Both the position numbers and the translations under genes were made by a program. A stretch of DNA of 64,000 nucleotides from Variovorax ginsengisoli (lineage in GTDB: Bacteria > Pseudomonadota > Gammaproteobacteria > Burkholderiales > Burkholderiaceae_C): assembly GCF_030811835.1 (NCBI RefSeq), contig NZ_JAUSRO010000007.1, positions 248,001 to 312,000 on the forward strand. The letters run 5' to 3'. A model generated the notes under the pieces. It made no database searches. It had not been told where the DNA came from and saw only the letters and a program-made list of their open reading frames with translations. This document shows, piece after piece, positions 1-13,097 of this stretch (positions are counted from its first letter, which is position 1; every line of letters begins with the position of its first letter).

Positions 1-667
1 TTGGGCTCACGGTGGTCAGCCGGTCGGCGAAGTAGAGGCCGGCCTTCATGAACGAGACCTGGCCGTAGTATTCGAGCCCGTTCATCTGGAAGGCTTCGCC
101 CGGCAGGCCGAGGCCGACGAAGTGCCAGGGTGCGAACAGACCCTGGTAGGCCAGGTTGTGCACGGTGTACACGCTGCGTGCACGCGGCCTGCCGTCGGCA
201 GGCGCAAAGGCCATGTACGCGGGGGCCAGCGCGGCATGCCAGTCGTGGGCGTGCACCACTTCGGGTCGCCACGCCGGGTCCAGGCCGCGGGCCAGCAACG
301 CGCCGGCCCAGCCAAGCAGCGCGAAGCGGCGGTGGTTGTCGTCGTAGGGCTGGCGGTGGGCGTTTTCGTAGGGATTGCCGGGGCGGTCGTAGAGCGCGGG
401 CGCCTCGATCACGTAGGCAGGAACGGCTGCAGCGCCGGTGCCCACGGCGCCGCGGCGCAGCACGGCACGTTCGCCCCAGGGCGCATGGAACACGGCGACC
501 TCGTCGGTCACACCGAGCCCGTTAAGCAGCGCCGGGAAGCCCGGCAGCAGCACGCGCACGTCCTGCCCGGCGGCGGCGAGCGCGGCCGGCAGGGCGCCGG
601 CCACGTCGGCCAGCCCGCCGGTCTTCAGAAGCGGAAAGAGTTCGGCACTGACCTGGAGGATGCGCAT
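1..667 (-). CDS. glgA: Glycogen synthase GlgA, N-terminal part (cut by window edge)
   Basis: Transfers glucose from ADP-glucose to the non-reducing end of a growing alpha-1,4-glucan in the cytoplasm. The frame runs off the left edge, so only about 222 N-terminal residues are seen, against about 480-500 for the family. The start [18 protein letters not shown] carries the [11 protein letters not shown]-glucose-binding motif of GT5 synthases at residues 15-22, and HAHDWH lies further on. It is the last gene of glgB-glgX-glgC-glgA and begins 8 bases after the glgC stop. No strong Shine-Dalgarno is visible, so it probably depends on translation of glgC. The identification is firm; the C-terminal half cannot be judged. 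Confidence 0.95.
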   Translation of the reverse strand, partial: MRILQVSAELFPLLKTGGLADVAGALPAALAAAGQDVRVLLPGFPALLNGLGVTDEVAVFHAPWGERAVLRRGAVGTGAAAVPAYVIEAPALYDRPGNPYENAHRQPYDDNHRRFALLGWAGALLARGLDPAWRPEVVHAHDWHAALAPAYMAFAPADGRPRARSVYTVHNLAYQGLFAPWHFVGLGLPGEAFQMNGLEYYGQVSFMKAGLYFADRLTTVSP

Positions 668-675
668 CGATCGGT

Positions 676-1980
676 TCAGGCAGCCAGCAGTTGCAGCATT
701 TCGCGGGTGACGAGCACCACGCCGGTCTCGGTGCGCTCGAAGCGCGCCGCGTCGGCCTCGGCGTCTTCGCCCACCACCATGCCTTCAGGAATCACGCAGC
801 CGCGGTCCACCACCACCTTGCTCAGGCGCGCGCCACGGCCCACCTCGACGTCGGGCAGCAGCACGGCTTCGCTGATGTCGCAGAACGAGTGAATCCGCAC
901 GCCGGAGAACAGCACGGAGTTGCTCACCTTGGAGCCCGAGACGATGCAGCCACCCGAGACGATGGTGTTGACCGTCATGCCGTGCTTGCCGTCGTGGTCC
1001 AGCACGAACTTGGCTGGCGGCAGCTGCCGCTGGTAGGTCCAGATGGGCCAGTTCGTGTCATAGATGTCGAGCTCGGGGGTGATGGACGCCAGATCGAGGT
1101 TGGCAGCCCAGAATGCATCAATCGTGCCCACGTCGCGCCAGTAGGCCTTCGAGTCCGGGCCGCGTGCGGCACGCGTGACGCAGGACATGCCGAACGGATG
1201 CGCCAGCGCACGGCCCTGGGCCACGGCACGCGGAATGATGTCCTTGCCGAAGTCGTGCGTGGAATCGGGGTTGGCGTTGTCTTCCTCCAGCAGTTGGTAC
1301 AGGTACTTGGAGTCGAACACGTAGATGCCCATGCTGGCAAGCGCGAGGTCGGGATGGCCGGGCATGGCGGGCGGGTCGGCCGGTTTTTCGAGAAAGTCGG
1401 TGATCCGCCGGTTCCCGTCGATCGCCATCACCCCGAAGGCCTTGGCTTCGTCGCGCGGGACCTCGATGCAGCCGACCGTGCAGCCCATGCCGCTTTCCGC
1501 ATGGTCCTTGACCATGATGGAGTAGTCCATCTTGTAGATGTGGTCACCCGCCAGCACGACCACGTAGTCATGGCGGGTCGAGCGCGTCTGGATGATGTCC
1601 AGGTTCTGGAACACCGCATCGGCGGTGCCGCGGTACCAGTGCTCGTCGCCCACGCGCTGCTGGGCCGGCAGCACGTCGACCATCTCGTTGAGTTCGGCGC
1701 GCAGGAAGCTCCAGCCGCGCTGCAGGTGGCGCATGAGCGAATGCGATTTGTACTGCGTGACCACCGCCATGCGGCGGATGCCCGAATTCAGGCAGTTCGA
1801 CAGCGCGAAATCGATGATGCGGAACTTCCCGCCGAAGTAGACGGCCGGCTTGGCGCGCCGGTCGGTCAGTTGCTTCAAGCGCGAGCCGCGCCCGCCCGCG
1901 AGCACGAGGGCGATGGTGCGGCGAACCAACTGGTGGGCCTGCAGCGGCTGGGGCGTGGGCGTGGGTGTGGGCGAGGTCAT
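676..1980 (-). CDS. glgC: Glucose-1-phosphate adenylyltransferase (ADP-glucose pyrophosphorylase)
   Basis: Makes ADP-glucose from ATP and glucose-1-phosphate, the committed and usually allosterically controlled step of bacterial glycogen synthesis. The 434 residues show the nucleotidyltransferase signature GGRGSRL (29-35), GTADAV (118-123), [11 protein letters not shown] (143-153), FLEKP (196-200) and YWRDVGT (280-286). A left-handed beta-helix-type C-terminus with repeated hexapeptides follows. Length is normal. The ATG is preceded by an AGGAGA Shine-Dalgarno. The short Pro/Thr-rich N-terminal leader (residues 3-12) is unusual but probably harmless. It sits between glgX (60 bases upstream) and glgA. 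Confidence 0.97.
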   Translation of the reverse strand: MTSPTPTPTPQPLQAHQLVRRTIALVLAGGRGSRLKQLTDRRAKPAVYFGGKFRIIDFALSNCLNSGIRRMAVVTQYKSHSLMRHLQRGWSFLRAELNEMVDVLPAQQRVGDEHWYRGTADAVFQNLDIIQTRSTRHDYVVVLAGDHIYKMDYSIMVKDHAESGMGCTVGCIEVPRDEAKAFGVMAIDGNRRITDFLEKPADPPAMPGHPDLALASMGIYVFDSKYLYQLLEEDNANPDSTHDFGKDIIPRAVAQGRALAHPFGMSCVTRAARGPDSKAYWRDVGTIDAFWAANLDLASITPELDIYDTNWPIWTYQRQLPPAKFVLDHDGKHGMTVNTIVSGGCIVSGSKVSNSVLFSGVRIHSFCDISEAVLLPDVEVGRGARLSKVVVDRGCVIPEGMVVGEDAEADAARFERTETGVVLVTREMLQLLAA

Positions 1981-2040
1981 GCGTGTCTCCTGGGCGGGCG
2001 GTGGTTCGGGATGGTGTCGGATTCGGTCGCGATGGCCCAG

Positions 2041-4178
<2,138 letters not shown>

Positions 4179-4185
<7 letters not shown>

Positions 4186-6347
4186 TCGGCCAGCACCCAC
4201 ATCACGGTGGCCAGCGGCGGAACCGTCATCACCAGGGACTCGGGCATGCCGTGCCAGGGCGTGGCGTCGCTGTCGAGCAGGCCGTTTTCCACGCCGCTGC
4301 CGCCGTAGACGATGTTGTCCGTATTCATGATCTCTTTGTAGCTGCCGGGTGTCGGCACGCCCAGCCGGTAGGCGTGCCGCACCATGGGTGTGAAGTTGCA
4401 CACCGCGATGACGAAGGCGCCATCGCGTGCGCGCCGGATGAAAGCGAAGACCGACTGCTCCACGTCGTCGTGCACGAGCCACTGGAAGCCTTCGGGTTCG
4501 CAGTCGAGCTGGTGCAGCGCGGGGAAATGCCGGTACACGTTGTTGAGGTCGCGCACCAGCCGCCGCATGCCCTGGTGCGAGCCGTCGTGGGTGAGCAGGT
4601 GCCAGTCGAGGCTGCGCTCGGCGTTCCATTCGGCCACCTGTGCGAACTCGCCGCCCATGAAAAGCAGCTTCTTGCCCGGGTAGGCCCACTGGTAGCCGTA
4701 AAGGTTGCGCAGCCCGGCGAATTGCTGCCAGACGTCGCCCGGCATGCGCGCGAACATCGATCCCTTGCCGTGCACCACCTCGTCATGCGAGAAGGGCAGC
4801 ACGAAGTTCTCGGTGTGCGCGTACATCAGCCCGAAGGTGACCTGGCGGTGATGGTGGCTGCGGTGCAGCGGGTCGATGCCGGCATAGGCCAGCGTGTCGT
4901 TCATCCAGCCCATGTTCCATTTGTAATGGAAGCCCAGGCCACCGTGCCCGGGTGGTCGGGTGACTCCCGGGAAGCTGGTCGATTCCTCGGCGATCGTCAC
5001 CGCGCCGGGGCGCTCGACGCCCACCACGTGGTTCATGCGCCGCAGGAAATCGATGGCCTCGAAGTTTTCGCGGCCGCCCTCGGCGTTGGGCACCCATTCC
5101 CCCGGTGCCCGGCTGTAGTCGCGGTAGAGCATCGAGGCCACCGCGTCGACGCGCAGGCCGTCGATGCCGTAGCGCTCCAGCCAGTAAAGCGCGTTGCCCA
5201 CCAGGTAGTTGCGCACTTCGTTGCGCGCGTAGTTGAAGATCAGCGTTTTCCAGTCGTTGTGGAAGCCTTCGCGCGGATCGGCATATTCATACAGCGCAGT
5301 GCCGTCGAAGCGGCCCAGGCCGTGCGCATCGGTCGGAAAGTGGGCGGGCACCCAGTCGAGGATGACGCCCAGGCCGGCCGCATGCGCGGCCTCCACGAAG
5401 AAGCGAAAGTCGCCCGGCGTGCCGAAGCGCGCGGTGGGCGCATACAGCCCCACCGGCTGGTAGCCCCAGGAGCCATCGAAGGGGTGTTCGCTGACCGGCA
5501 GCAGTTCGAGGTGGGTGAAACCCATGTCGCGGGCATAGGGCACGAGCGTGGCCGCCAGCTCGCGGTAGTCCAGCCATTCGTTGCCGTTCTTGCGGCGCCA
5601 GGAACCCAGGTGCACCTCGTAGATGCTCATGGGTGCGCCGCGCGCGTTGGCTTCCGCGCGGCCCGCCGGCATCTTGACGGCAGCAGGCAGCGGCTGCACC
5701 ACGCAGGCGGTGTCTGGCCGTCGGCGGGCCGAGAACGCGAAGGGATCGGCCTTGCGCAGCACTTCGCCCTGCGCCGACAGGATCTCGAACTGGTAGGCGT
5801 CGCCCGTGCTCACGTGGGGCGCGAAAATCTCCCAGATGCCGGCCTCGCGGCGCAGCCGCATCGCATGGCGCCGGCCATCCCACTGGTTGAAGTCGCCCAC
5901 CACCGACACGCGGCGCGCGTTCGGTGCCCAGACGGCAAACGCGACGCCGCGCACGCCGTCGATTTCGCGCAAATGCGCTCCCAGTCGTTCCCACGGACGC
6001 AGATGGGTACCTTCGGCAAGCAGCCAGAGGTCGGTGTCGCCGAGCACCGGCCCAAAACGGTAGGGGTCTTCGAGCTCGGCGCTGTGGTGCGCCCAGCGCA
6101 CGTGGAAGCGGTAGCCCAGCGTGGCGGGCGCGGCGGGCACCAAGCCGGCGAAGACGTCGGAGTTGCCCTCGCGCGTGAGCAGCGCCAGCGGGTCGCCCGA
6201 GCCGGCATGCACCACTGCGACTTCGCGCGCGCCGGGCAGCAGGGCGCTGACGCGCAATCCGTCGGCGGTGCGATGGGGGCCGAGCACGGCAAAGGGGTCG
6301 CCATGTTCGGCGCGCATCAGGGCACGGATGTCTGCCTCAGGCAGCAT
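4179..6347 (-). CDS. glgB: 1,4-alpha-glucan branching enzyme GlgB (GH13)
   Basis: Cuts alpha-1,4 chains and re-attaches them through alpha-1,6 bonds, setting the branching of glycogen. The 722 residues comprise an N-terminal beta-sandwich extension, a CBM48 domain (about 115-210) and a GH13 barrel. Catalytic residues read as Asp401 (DGLRVDAV), Glu454 (TIAEEST) and Asp522 (SHDEVVHGK). Length matches the long proteobacterial GlgB class. The ATG has a good AGAGGGG Shine-Dalgarno four bases upstream. It is the first recognisable gene of the glg operon and overlaps glgX by 7 bases. A possible 56-codon upstream frame overlaps its start. Confidence 0.97.
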
Positions 6348-6507
6348 GGTGCCCCTCTGCGGCAGCGCGGAGCGAGCGCCGCCCGGCGTGGGACGGCCGA
6401 GGCCCGGCGCAGGGCTGCCTGCCGATGCCTTTCGCGTTGTCTTCCGGGAAGCGGTGCGCGTCGATCAGGCCGATCCCCGCGCCGCCTTGCCAGTCCTTGC
6501 TGTCCAT
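6337..6507 (-). CDS. Possible 56-residue leader peptide upstream of glgB
   Basis: An ATG preceded by TGAGG at a five-base spacing opens a 56-codon frame that ends inside the first codons of glgB, an 11-base overlap. The peptide begins [20 protein letters not shown] and becomes Arg/Ala/His-rich at its end. I recognise no domain. The position fits a translated leader or coupling ORF of the glycogen operon, but the C-terminal composition is also what random GC-rich sequence gives. Treat it as a weak candidate. Confidence 0.3.
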   Translation of the reverse strand: MDSKDWQGGAGIGLIDAHRFPEDNAKGIGRQPCAGPRPSHAGRRSLRAAAEGHHAA

Positions 6508-6543
6508 GCGTGCCTCAATGCTTGGAATGATTGTGGCATGCGA

Positions 6544-6574
6544 AAAGCGGGCCAAGCGCCCGCGCACCCGCTTT
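6544..6574 (-). terminator. Likely intrinsic terminator after the H1-like gene
   Basis: A perfect 8-bp stem (AAAGCGGG / CCCGCTTT) encloses a 15-base loop and, read on the minus strand, continues into TTTT then CGC. It lies about 40 bases downstream of the minus-strand gene ending at 6614 and before the glycogen operon, so it probably separates the two units. Confidence 0.6.
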
Positions 6575-6613
6575 GTCGGCGGGCGCGGTCCTCAGGTGGG
6601 TCGAAGGGGGCTG

Positions 6614-7246
6614 TCAGTCGGCGCGTTTGGGCCGGCCGGCCTTCAGCGGGACCAGCGCGTCGAGTGCCGCAAGCAGCGCCGGTGCGGGCAGGGTGGCCAG
6701 CACCTGCAGGCCGGCGCGCAACAGTTCGCTCTTCTTGGTGGGGCGCTTGAAGCCCAGGGCGCGGTCCTTGAGCACCGCAATCAGGCCGAAGTCCTTCTGC
6801 GGCATGGTGAAGCTGTCTCGCACCAGTTTTTCCTTGAGCTTGACCGTCTTGTCGATCTTCTTGGCCGCTTTCTTGCCCGCAGGCTCGACGGGCGGCTTGG
6901 CCTTGACGGGCGTTTGGGCGGCCTTCTGGACGGCCGTTTCCACCGCCTTTGTTTTCACGGGCGCTTTGACCACGGTCTTGACGGGTGTCTTGACGGGTGC
7001 TTTGACCGCGGCCTTCGCACTCGCTTTTTCAGGCATCTTGGCCGGCGTTGGTGCCGGTGGCGTCACCGGCGCTTTGTGGGCTGGTTTCTTGGCCGTGCGC
7101 GGTTTGGCCGTGGCCGGTGCCGGGGCAGATGCGGGCGGCGTCATGGCATCGTGCGCGGCCGGTGCGCTTGCTGGCGTAGAGGGGGCGGCCGTCGTGTCGG
7201 CTGCAGAGGTGGAAACAGGGTCGGCGGGGGTCTGGGAAACGGTCAT
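6614..7246 (-). CDS. Histone H1-like Lys/Ala/Pro-rich protein with conserved C-terminal domain
   Basis: The 210-residue protein has a low-complexity Ala/Pro/Thr N-terminus and then a basic stretch (about 47-140) of KAPVK / KTPVK / KTVVK-like units resembling the tails of bacterial H1-like proteins. A compact domain (about 143-188) reads DSFTMPQKDFGLIAVLKDRA and later KKSELLRAGL, a pattern I associate with small burkholderial proteins of unknown function that look like ribbon-helix-helix or helical DNA-binding modules. A nucleoid or DNA-binding role is inference. ATG 7246 was chosen rather than the longer frame because the promoter lies just upstream; no Shine-Dalgarno is seen. Confidence 0.75.
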   Translation of the reverse strand: MTVSQTPADPVSTSAADTTAAPSTPASAPAAHDAMTPPASAPAPATAKPRTAKKPAHKAPVTPPAPTPAKMPEKASAKAAVKAPVKTPVKTVVKAPVKTKAVETAVQKAAQTPVKAKPPVEPAGKKAAKKIDKTVKLKEKLVRDSFTMPQKDFGLIAVLKDRALGFKRPTKKSELLRAGLQVLATLPAPALLAALDALVPLKAGRPKRAD

Positions 7247-7271
7247 GATGATGAATGAATAGGGTAAATGA

Positions 7272-7299
7272 TTTATACCATATTGAAGCGGTTTTTCAA
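7272..7299 (-). promoter_or_regulatory. Sigma70-type promoter of the H1-like gene
   Basis: Read on the minus strand, TTGAAA (7299-7294) and TATAAA (7277-7272) are separated by 16 bases, close to the sigma70 consensus, and lie in an AT-rich island between the H1-like gene and leuS. The expected transcript start gives a leader of about 20 bases. Confidence 0.7.
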
Positions 7300-7391
7300 T
7301 GGTCTCCACACGTCTTCCATCGCCTGCGCGCCAGAGCCGCGATAATCCGGCTTCCCCGGCCGCCCCAGCGCCGGGCCTGTACCCAAGCCTC

Positions 7392-10040
7392 ATGAATCCC
7401 AGCTACAAACCCGCCGACGTCGAGTCCGCCGCCCAGGCCCACTGGACGGCTGCCGATGCCTACCGCGTCACCGAAGATGCGCGCGACGCTCAGGGCGATC
7501 CAAAGAAGAAGTACTACGCCTGCTCGATGCTGCCTTACCCCAGCGGCAAGCTGCACATGGGCCATGTGCGCAACTACACCATCAACGACATGCTCACGCG
7601 CTATCTGCGCATGTCGGGCTACAACGTGCTCATGCCCATGGGCTGGGACGCCTTCGGCCTGCCGGCCGAGAATGCGGCGCTGAAGAACGGCGTGCCGCCG
7701 GCCAAGTGGACGTACGAAAACATCGCCTACATGAAGGGCCAGCTGCAAGCCATGGGCCTGGCGATCGACTGGAGCCGCGAGGTGGCCACCTGCGACCCGG
7801 CCTACTACAAGTGGAACCAGTGGCTGTTCCTGAAGATGCTGGAAAAAGGCATCGCCTACCGCAAGACCCAGGTCGTCAACTGGGACCCGGTCGACCAGAC
7901 CGTGCTGGCCAACGAGCAGGTGATCGACGGCAAGGGCTGGCGCACCGGCGCCACGGTCGAACGCCGCGAGATCCCGGGTTATTACCTGAAAATCAGCGAC
8001 TACGCCGAAGAACTGCTCGAACACACCCAGCACAAGCTGCCGGGTTGGCCCGAGCGCGTGCGGCTGATGCAGGAGAACTGGATCGGCAAGAGCGAGGGTG
8101 TGCGCTTCGCCTTCACGCACGATATCCGTGGCGATGACGGCCAGGCGATCCAGGACGGCCGCATGTACGTCTTCACGACGCGCGCCGACACCATCATGGG
8201 CGTGACCTTCTGTGCCGTGGCGCCCGAGCATCCGCTGGCCACGCACGCCGCCAGGACCGACCCGAAGGTCGCCGCCTTCGTCGAGGAATGCAGGAACGGC
8301 GGCACTACCGAAGCCGAGCTCGCCACGCAGGAAAAGAAGGGCGTACCCACCGGCCTGACGGTCCGGCACCCGATCACCGAGGAAGATGTGCCGGTGTGGG
8401 TCGGCAACTATGTGCTCATCAACTACGGGGATGGCGCCGTCATGGGCGTGCCTGCGCATGACGAGCGCGACTTCGCCTTTGCCAACAAGTACGGCATCCC
8501 GATCGTTCAGGTGGTGCTGGTCGACGACGAGCCGCACTTCGACTATCACAAGTGGCAGGACTGGTACGGCGACAAGAGCCGTGGCGTGACGATCAATTCC
8601 GACAATTTCAGCGGCATGGGCCACAAAGAGGCCGTGGCCGCCGTGGCGCATGCGCTGGGCCAGAAGGGCCTGGGCGAACTGCAGACCACCTGGCGCCTGC
8701 GCGACTGGGGCGTGAGCCGCCAGCGCTACTGGGGTACGCCGATCCCGATCATCCATTGCGATGAACACGGCGCGGTGCCGGTGCCCGAGGCCGACCTGCC
8801 GGTCGTGCTGCCGACCGACTGCGTGCCCGACGGCTCAGGCAATCCGCTGATCAAGCACGAGGGCTTTCATGCCGGCGTGGTCTGTCCGGTCTGCGGCAAG
8901 CCCGCACGGCGCGAGACCGACACGATGGACACTTTCGTCGATTCGTCCTGGTACTTCATGCGCTATTGCGACCCGAAGAACGACCAGGCCATGGTCGGCG
9001 AGGGCGCGCAGTACTGGATGCCGATGGACCAGTACATCGGCGGCATCGAACATGCCATCCTGCACTTGCTGTACGCGCGCTTCTGGACCAAGGTCATGCG
9101 CGACCTGGGCCTGGTGAAGGTCGATGAACCTTTCAGCAAGCTGCTCACGCAAGGCATGGTGCTCAATCACATCTATTACCGGCGTGGCGACAAGGGAGGC
9201 AAGGACTACTTCCCGCCGCTCGAGGTGACGCCCGTGCTCGACGCGCAGGGGCGCATCACGGGCGGGACGCTGGCCGACGGTTCGGCCGTCGAGTATGGCG
9301 GCGTCGGCAAGATGGGCAAGAGCGAGCGCAACGGCGTCGACCCGCAGGACCTCATCGAGAAGTACGGCGCCGACACTGCACGCCTGTACACCATGTTCAC
9401 CGCGCCGCCCGAAGCCACGCTGGAGTGGAATGACGCGGCTGTCGAAGGCAGCTACCGCTTCCTGCGCCGGGTCTGGAACTTCGGCGTGGCGCAGGCCGCC
9501 GACGCATCGCCGGCCGAGGGCAAGGGTGAATTCGGCAAGGGTGCCAAGGCGCTGCGCCGCGAGGTGCACACCGTGCTGCGCCAGATCGACTACGACTACC
9601 AGCGCATGCAATACAACACGGTCGTCTCTGGCGCCATGAAGCTGCTCAACGCGCTCGAAGGCTTCAAGCCCGACGGCAGCGCCGGCGACCGCAGCGCGCT
9701 GCGCGAAGGCCTGGGCATCCTGCTGCGCTGCATGTACCCGGCCACGCCGCACATTGCGCACGAACTCTGGCAACGGCTGGGCTATGCCAAGTTGCACGGC
9801 GAGCTGCTGGATGCGCCGTGGCCCGTGGTCGACGCTGGCGCACTGGTGCAGGAAGAGATCGAGCTGATGCTTCAGGTCAATGGCAAGCTGCGCGGTGCCT
9901 TGCGCGTGCCGGCCGGCGCATCGAAGGACGAAATCGAAGCCATGGCGCTGTCCTGCGACGATTTCGTCGCCTTCGCACCGGGCGCGGCGCCCAAGCGCGT
10001 GATCGTGGTGCCCGGCCGGTTGGTCAACGTGGTGGTATGA
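7392..10040 (+). CDS. leuS: Leucine--tRNA ligase
   Basis: Charges tRNA-Leu; class Ia synthetase with a CP1 editing domain. The 882 residues show HMGH (55-58, the HIGH motif), the editing region, and the [13 protein letters not shown] segment before the catalytic loop. The KMSKS loop reads KMGKS (640-644), with Gly for the first Ser. Start ATG 7392 ([11 protein letters not shown]) matches the family N-terminus; the open frame upstream is a shadow. The stop overlaps lptE as ATGA. The order leuS-lptE-holA is conserved in many proteobacteria. Confidence 0.97.
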   Translation: MNPSYKPADVESAAQAHWTAADAYRVTEDARDAQGDPKKKYYACSMLPYPSGKLHMGHVRNYTINDMLTRYLRMSGYNVLMPMGWDAFGLPAENAALKNGVPPAKWTYENIAYMKGQLQAMGLAIDWSREVATCDPAYYKWNQWLFLKMLEKGIAYRKTQVVNWDPVDQTVLANEQVIDGKGWRTGATVERREIPGYYLKISDYAEELLEHTQHKLPGWPERVRLMQENWIGKSEGVRFAFTHDIRGDDGQAIQDGRMYVFTTRADTIMGVTFCAVAPEHPLATHAARTDPKVAAFVEECRNGGTTEAELATQEKKGVPTGLTVRHPITEEDVPVWVGNYVLINYGDGAVMGVPAHDERDFAFANKYGIPIVQVVLVDDEPHFDYHKWQDWYGDKSRGVTINSDNFSGMGHKEAVAAVAHALGQKGLGELQTTWRLRDWGVSRQRYWGTPIPIIHCDEHGAVPVPEADLPVVLPTDCVPDGSGNPLIKHEGFHAGVVCPVCGKPARRETDTMDTFVDSSWYFMRYCDPKNDQAMVGEGAQYWMPMDQYIGGIEHAILHLLYARFWTKVMRDLGLVKVDEPFSKLLTQGMVLNHIYYRRGDKGGKDYFPPLEVTPVLDAQGRITGGTLADGSAVEYGGVGKMGKSERNGVDPQDLIEKYGADTARLYTMFTAPPEATLEWNDAAVEGSYRFLRRVWNFGVAQAADASPAEGKGEFGKGAKALRREVHTVLRQIDYDYQRMQYNTVVSGAMKLLNALEGFKPDGSAGDRSALREGLGILLRCMYPATPHIAHELWQRLGYAKLHGELLDAPWPVVDAGALVQEEIELMLQVNGKLRGALRVPAGASKDEIEAMALSCDDFVAFAPGAAPKRVIVVPGRLVNVVV

Positions 10041-10573
10041 GCATGACGCATGTGACTTCGCGCCCGGGCACGCTGCCGCGTCGCAGTTTCCTCGCTGCTG
10101 CTGCTGCTGCGGCGGTGACCTTGCTGGGCCTGGCCGGCTGTGGCTTCGAGCTGCGCAAGGCGCCGGTCTTCGCATTCAAGTCGCTGGCGGTGCCCGGGCG
10201 CTCGGCCATGGCCGCCTATGTGCGGCGCAACATGGCCGCGGCCGGCACGGTGACCATCGTGCCCGAAGCACAGGCCGCCACGGCCGAAGCGGTGCTCGAC
10301 ATCCTGGGCGAGACCCGCGACCGTGTCGTGGTGTCGACCAATTCGGCCGGCGAGGTGCGCGAACTCAACGTCCGGCTGACCATCCGCTTCCGGTTGCGCA
10401 CGCCGGCCGGCAAGGAGCTGCTGACCTCCGAGATCCAGCAGCGCCGGGACGTGACCTACAACGAGACCAACGCGCTCGCCAAGGACGCCGAGATCGAGCT
10501 GCTCTACCGCGACATGCAGACCGACATCGCCCAGCAGATACTGCGGCGCCTTGCGGCGGTCAAGGAACTCTGA
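10037..10573 (+). CDS. lptE: LPS-assembly lipoprotein LptE
   Basis: Outer-membrane lipoprotein that plugs LptD and helps insert lipopolysaccharide. The 178 residues begin with a signal region containing [11 protein letters not shown] and a lipobox LAGC followed by GFELR, typical of LptE. Position between leuS and holA supports the assignment. ATG 10037 overlaps the leuS stop by four bases (ATGA). The RRSFL sequence before the hydrophobic stretch resembles a twin-arginine motif, which is odd for a lipoprotein usually taken to use Sec. The body is weakly conserved, as usual for the family. Confidence 0.9.
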   Translation: MSMTHVTSRPGTLPRRSFLAAAAAAAVTLLGLAGCGFELRKAPVFAFKSLAVPGRSAMAAYVRRNMAAAGTVTIVPEAQAATAEAVLDILGETRDRVVVSTNSAGEVRELNVRLTIRFRLRTPAGKELLTSEIQQRRDVTYNETNALAKDAEIELLYRDMQTDIAQQILRRLAAVKEL

Positions 10574-10575
10574 GG

Positions 10576-11649
10576 ATGCAACTGGCGGCTGCGCAGCTGG
10601 CGGCACACCTGGCCAAGGGCGTGCGGCCGCTCTACGTGATCCACGGCGACGAACCCCTGCTCGCGCAGGAGGCCGCCGATGCGGTGCGCGCAGCGGCACG
10701 CACGCAAGGCTATACCGAACGCAGTTCGTACACGGTGGCCGGCGCGCATTTCGACTGGGGCGCGGTGCGGGCCGCCGGCGGCTCGCTGAGCCTGTTTGCC
10801 GACAAGCAGATCGTCGAAATTCGAGTGCCTTCCGGCAAGCCGGGCAAGGACGGCAGCGTGGCGCTGCAGCAACTGGCCGAAGCGGCGGCGGGCAACGACA
10901 GCACGCTGACGCTGGTGCTGCTTCCGCGGCTGGACAAGGCGACCCGGTCGGGCGCGTGGTTCTCGGCGCTCGAGAGCCATGGCGTGAGCGTGCAGGTCGA
11001 CCCGGTCGAGCGCGGCGCGTTGCCGCAGTGGATCGCGCAGCGCCTGTCGTTGCAGGGCCAGCGTGTGAAGGCAGGCGAAGAGGGGCAGCGCACGCTGCAG
11101 TTCTTCGCGGACCGGGTGGAAGGCAACCTGTTGGCTGCCCACCAGGAGATCCAGAAGCTCGCGCTGCTGCACCCCGAGGGTGAGCTCGACTGGCAGCAGG
11201 TCGAGGCGGCCGTCAACAACGTGGCGCGCTACGACGTCTTCAAGCTGTCGGAGGCCGTGCTCGCCGGCAATCCGCAGCGCGTGGCGCGCATGCTCGATGG
11301 CCTGCAGGCCGAGGGTGAGGCCGAAGTGCTGGTGCACTACACGATTGCCGAGGACATCCGCGCGCTCAAGCGCGTGAAGGACGCCATGGCGCAAGGGCGT
11401 CCGTTGCCCATGGCACTGCGCGAAAACCGCATCTGGGGGCCGCGCGAGCGTGCCTTCGAGCGCGTGCTGCCGCGCCTGGACGATGCCCTGCTGGCGCGCC
11501 TGCTGCGCGCCGCGCATCGGGTCGACGGTATCGTCAAGGGACTGAAACAGCCCGACTGGCCCGTTGGTGGCTGGCCCGCGCTGCAGCGTCTGGCACTGAT
11601 GCTCTGCCGCGCCTGCATGACGGCGCCGGCACCCGGGCCACGCGGCTGA
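10576..11649 (+). CDS. holA: DNA polymerase III subunit delta
   Basis: Delta opens the beta sliding clamp within the clamp loader. The 357 residues begin [20 protein letters not shown] and contain VIHGDEPLL (about 16-24), typical of HolA, followed by the AAA+-like and collar regions. Length is normal (about 340-360). The ATG follows the lptE stop by two bases, so it is part of the leuS-lptE-holA unit. A 73-base gap separates it from proA. Confidence 0.95.
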   Translation: MQLAAAQLAAHLAKGVRPLYVIHGDEPLLAQEAADAVRAAARTQGYTERSSYTVAGAHFDWGAVRAAGGSLSLFADKQIVEIRVPSGKPGKDGSVALQQLAEAAAGNDSTLTLVLLPRLDKATRSGAWFSALESHGVSVQVDPVERGALPQWIAQRLSLQGQRVKAGEEGQRTLQFFADRVEGNLLAAHQEIQKLALLHPEGELDWQQVEAAVNNVARYDVFKLSEAVLAGNPQRVARMLDGLQAEGEAEVLVHYTIAEDIRALKRVKDAMAQGRPLPMALRENRIWGPRERAFERVLPRLDDALLARLLRAAHRVDGIVKGLKQPDWPVGGWPALQRLALMLCRACMTAPAPGPRG

Positions 11650-11710
11650 TCGCGCGGGGCCGGAAACGCACTGTTGCCCACTGGGTCGACTGCATGGTGC
11701 GCAAGAGTGG

Positions 11711-11722
11711 GAAAATAAACCC
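11711..11722 (+). promoter_or_regulatory. -10-like hexamer six bases before proA ATG
   Basis: GAAAAT (11711-11716) is followed by six bases and the proA ATG, with no Shine-Dalgarno. If it is a -10 element, the transcript would start at or near the start codon. No convincing -35 element is visible. Confidence 0.35.
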
Positions 11723-13015
11723 ATGAACGCGTTCAACATCACTGAGTACATGCAGGCGCTGGGCCTGCAGGCCAAGGCGGCGTCCGCCCTGATGGCCCGG
11801 GCCGATGCGGCCACCAAGAACACGGCACTCAAGGCGCTGGCCCGCCGCCTGCGCGAAGCCGGTGCGCCGCTTGCGCAAGCCAACGAACGCGACGTTGCAC
11901 GCGCCACGGCCGCTGGCCTGGCAGCGCCGCTGGTCGACCGCCTCAAGCTCTCGCAAAAGACGATCGACACCGTTGCGCTCGGTTGCGAGCAATTGGCGGC
12001 CATGCCGGACGTGATCGGCGAGATCATCGGCATGAAGCAGCAGCCCAGCGGCATCCGCGTGGGCCAGATGCGCGTGCCGATCGGCGTGTTCGGCATGATC
12101 TACGAAAGCCGTCCCAACGTGACCATCGAGGCCGCCAGCCTGGCCATCAAGAGCGGCAACGCGGCCATCCTGCGCGGCGGCTCGGAAGCCATCGAGTCCA
12201 ACAAGGCGCTGGCGCAGCTGGTGAGCGAATCGCTGGCCGAAGCGGGCCTGCCGGTCGATGCGGTGCAGCTGGTGCAGACCACCGACCGTGAGGCCGTGGG
12301 CCAGTTGATCGCCATGCCGGCATTCGTCGACGTGATCATTCCGCGCGGCGGCAAGGGCCTGATCGAGCGCATCAGCCGCGAGGCCAAGGTGCCGGTCATC
12401 AAGCACCTGGATGGCAATTGCCACGTCTATGTCGACGACACGGCGCCGCTGGAGATGGCGGTGCGTGTGGTCGACAACGCCAAGACACAGAAATACAGCC
12501 CCTGCAACGCGGCCGAAGGCCTGCTGGTGGCCGCGTCGATCGCCGATGCCTTCCTGCCCGAGATCGGCGCGGTGTTCGGCGCCAAGGGCGTGCAGATGCG
12601 CTGCGACCCGGTGGCCGCGCGCATCCTGCGCGCCGAGGCGGCGCTGCATCCCGAGATGGATGTGACCGACGCCGTGGAAGCCGACTGGTCGGAGGAGTAC
12701 CTGGCCGCGGTCATCAGCATCAAGGTGGTCGAGGGCGTGGACGAGGCCATTGCGCACATCAACCGCTATTCGAGCCACCACACCGACGCCATCATCACGC
12801 GCGACCACTTGAACGCGCAGCGTTTCCTGCGCGAGGTCGACTCGGCCAGCGTGATGGTGAATGCGAGCACCCGGTTCGCCGACGGTTTCGAATTCGGCCT
12901 GGGTGCCGAAATCGGCATCAGCACCGACAAATTCCATGCGCGCGGTCCGGTGGGCATCGAAGGCCTGACTTCGCTCAAATATGTCGTGTTAGGACAGGGC
13001 GAGACGCGCAGCTGA
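11723..13015 (+). CDS. proA: Glutamate-5-semialdehyde dehydrogenase (gamma-glutamyl phosphate reductase)
   Basis: NADPH-dependent reduction of gamma-glutamyl phosphate in proline biosynthesis; aldehyde dehydrogenase superfamily. The 430 residues include [20 protein letters not shown] and the catalytic-cysteine segment [10 protein letters not shown] with Cys261. The C-terminus ends with the [10 protein letters not shown] segment normal for ProA. proB is not adjacent. It has its own start signals: no overlap with holA and a -10-like hexamer directly before the ATG. Confidence 0.97.
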   Translation: MNAFNITEYMQALGLQAKAASALMARADAATKNTALKALARRLREAGAPLAQANERDVARATAAGLAAPLVDRLKLSQKTIDTVALGCEQLAAMPDVIGEIIGMKQQPSGIRVGQMRVPIGVFGMIYESRPNVTIEAASLAIKSGNAAILRGGSEAIESNKALAQLVSESLAEAGLPVDAVQLVQTTDREAVGQLIAMPAFVDVIIPRGGKGLIERISREAKVPVIKHLDGNCHVYVDDTAPLEMAVRVVDNAKTQKYSPCNAAEGLLVAASIADAFLPEIGAVFGAKGVQMRCDPVAARILRAEAALHPEMDVTDAVEADWSEEYLAAVISIKVVEGVDEAIAHINRYSSHHTDAIITRDHLNAQRFLREVDSASVMVNASTRFADGFEFGLGAEIGISTDKFHARGPVGIEGLTSLKYVVLGQGETRS

Positions 13016-13097
13016 CGGCTTGTCATCTGGGTGAGTGGCCCCAAATCCTACAATCCCACTCTACCTCTCCGCTGAACGCGCACAACAAGGCCGCCGC

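Noticed and set aside
6376..6410. GC-rich inverted repeat GCGCCG / CGGCGC in the glgB leader
   Set aside because: Short stem with a long loop in very GC-rich sequence; expected by chance.
4251..6530. A 759-codon plus-strand frame opposite glgB
   Set aside because: Same shadow effect; GlgB on the other strand has all catalytic motifs.
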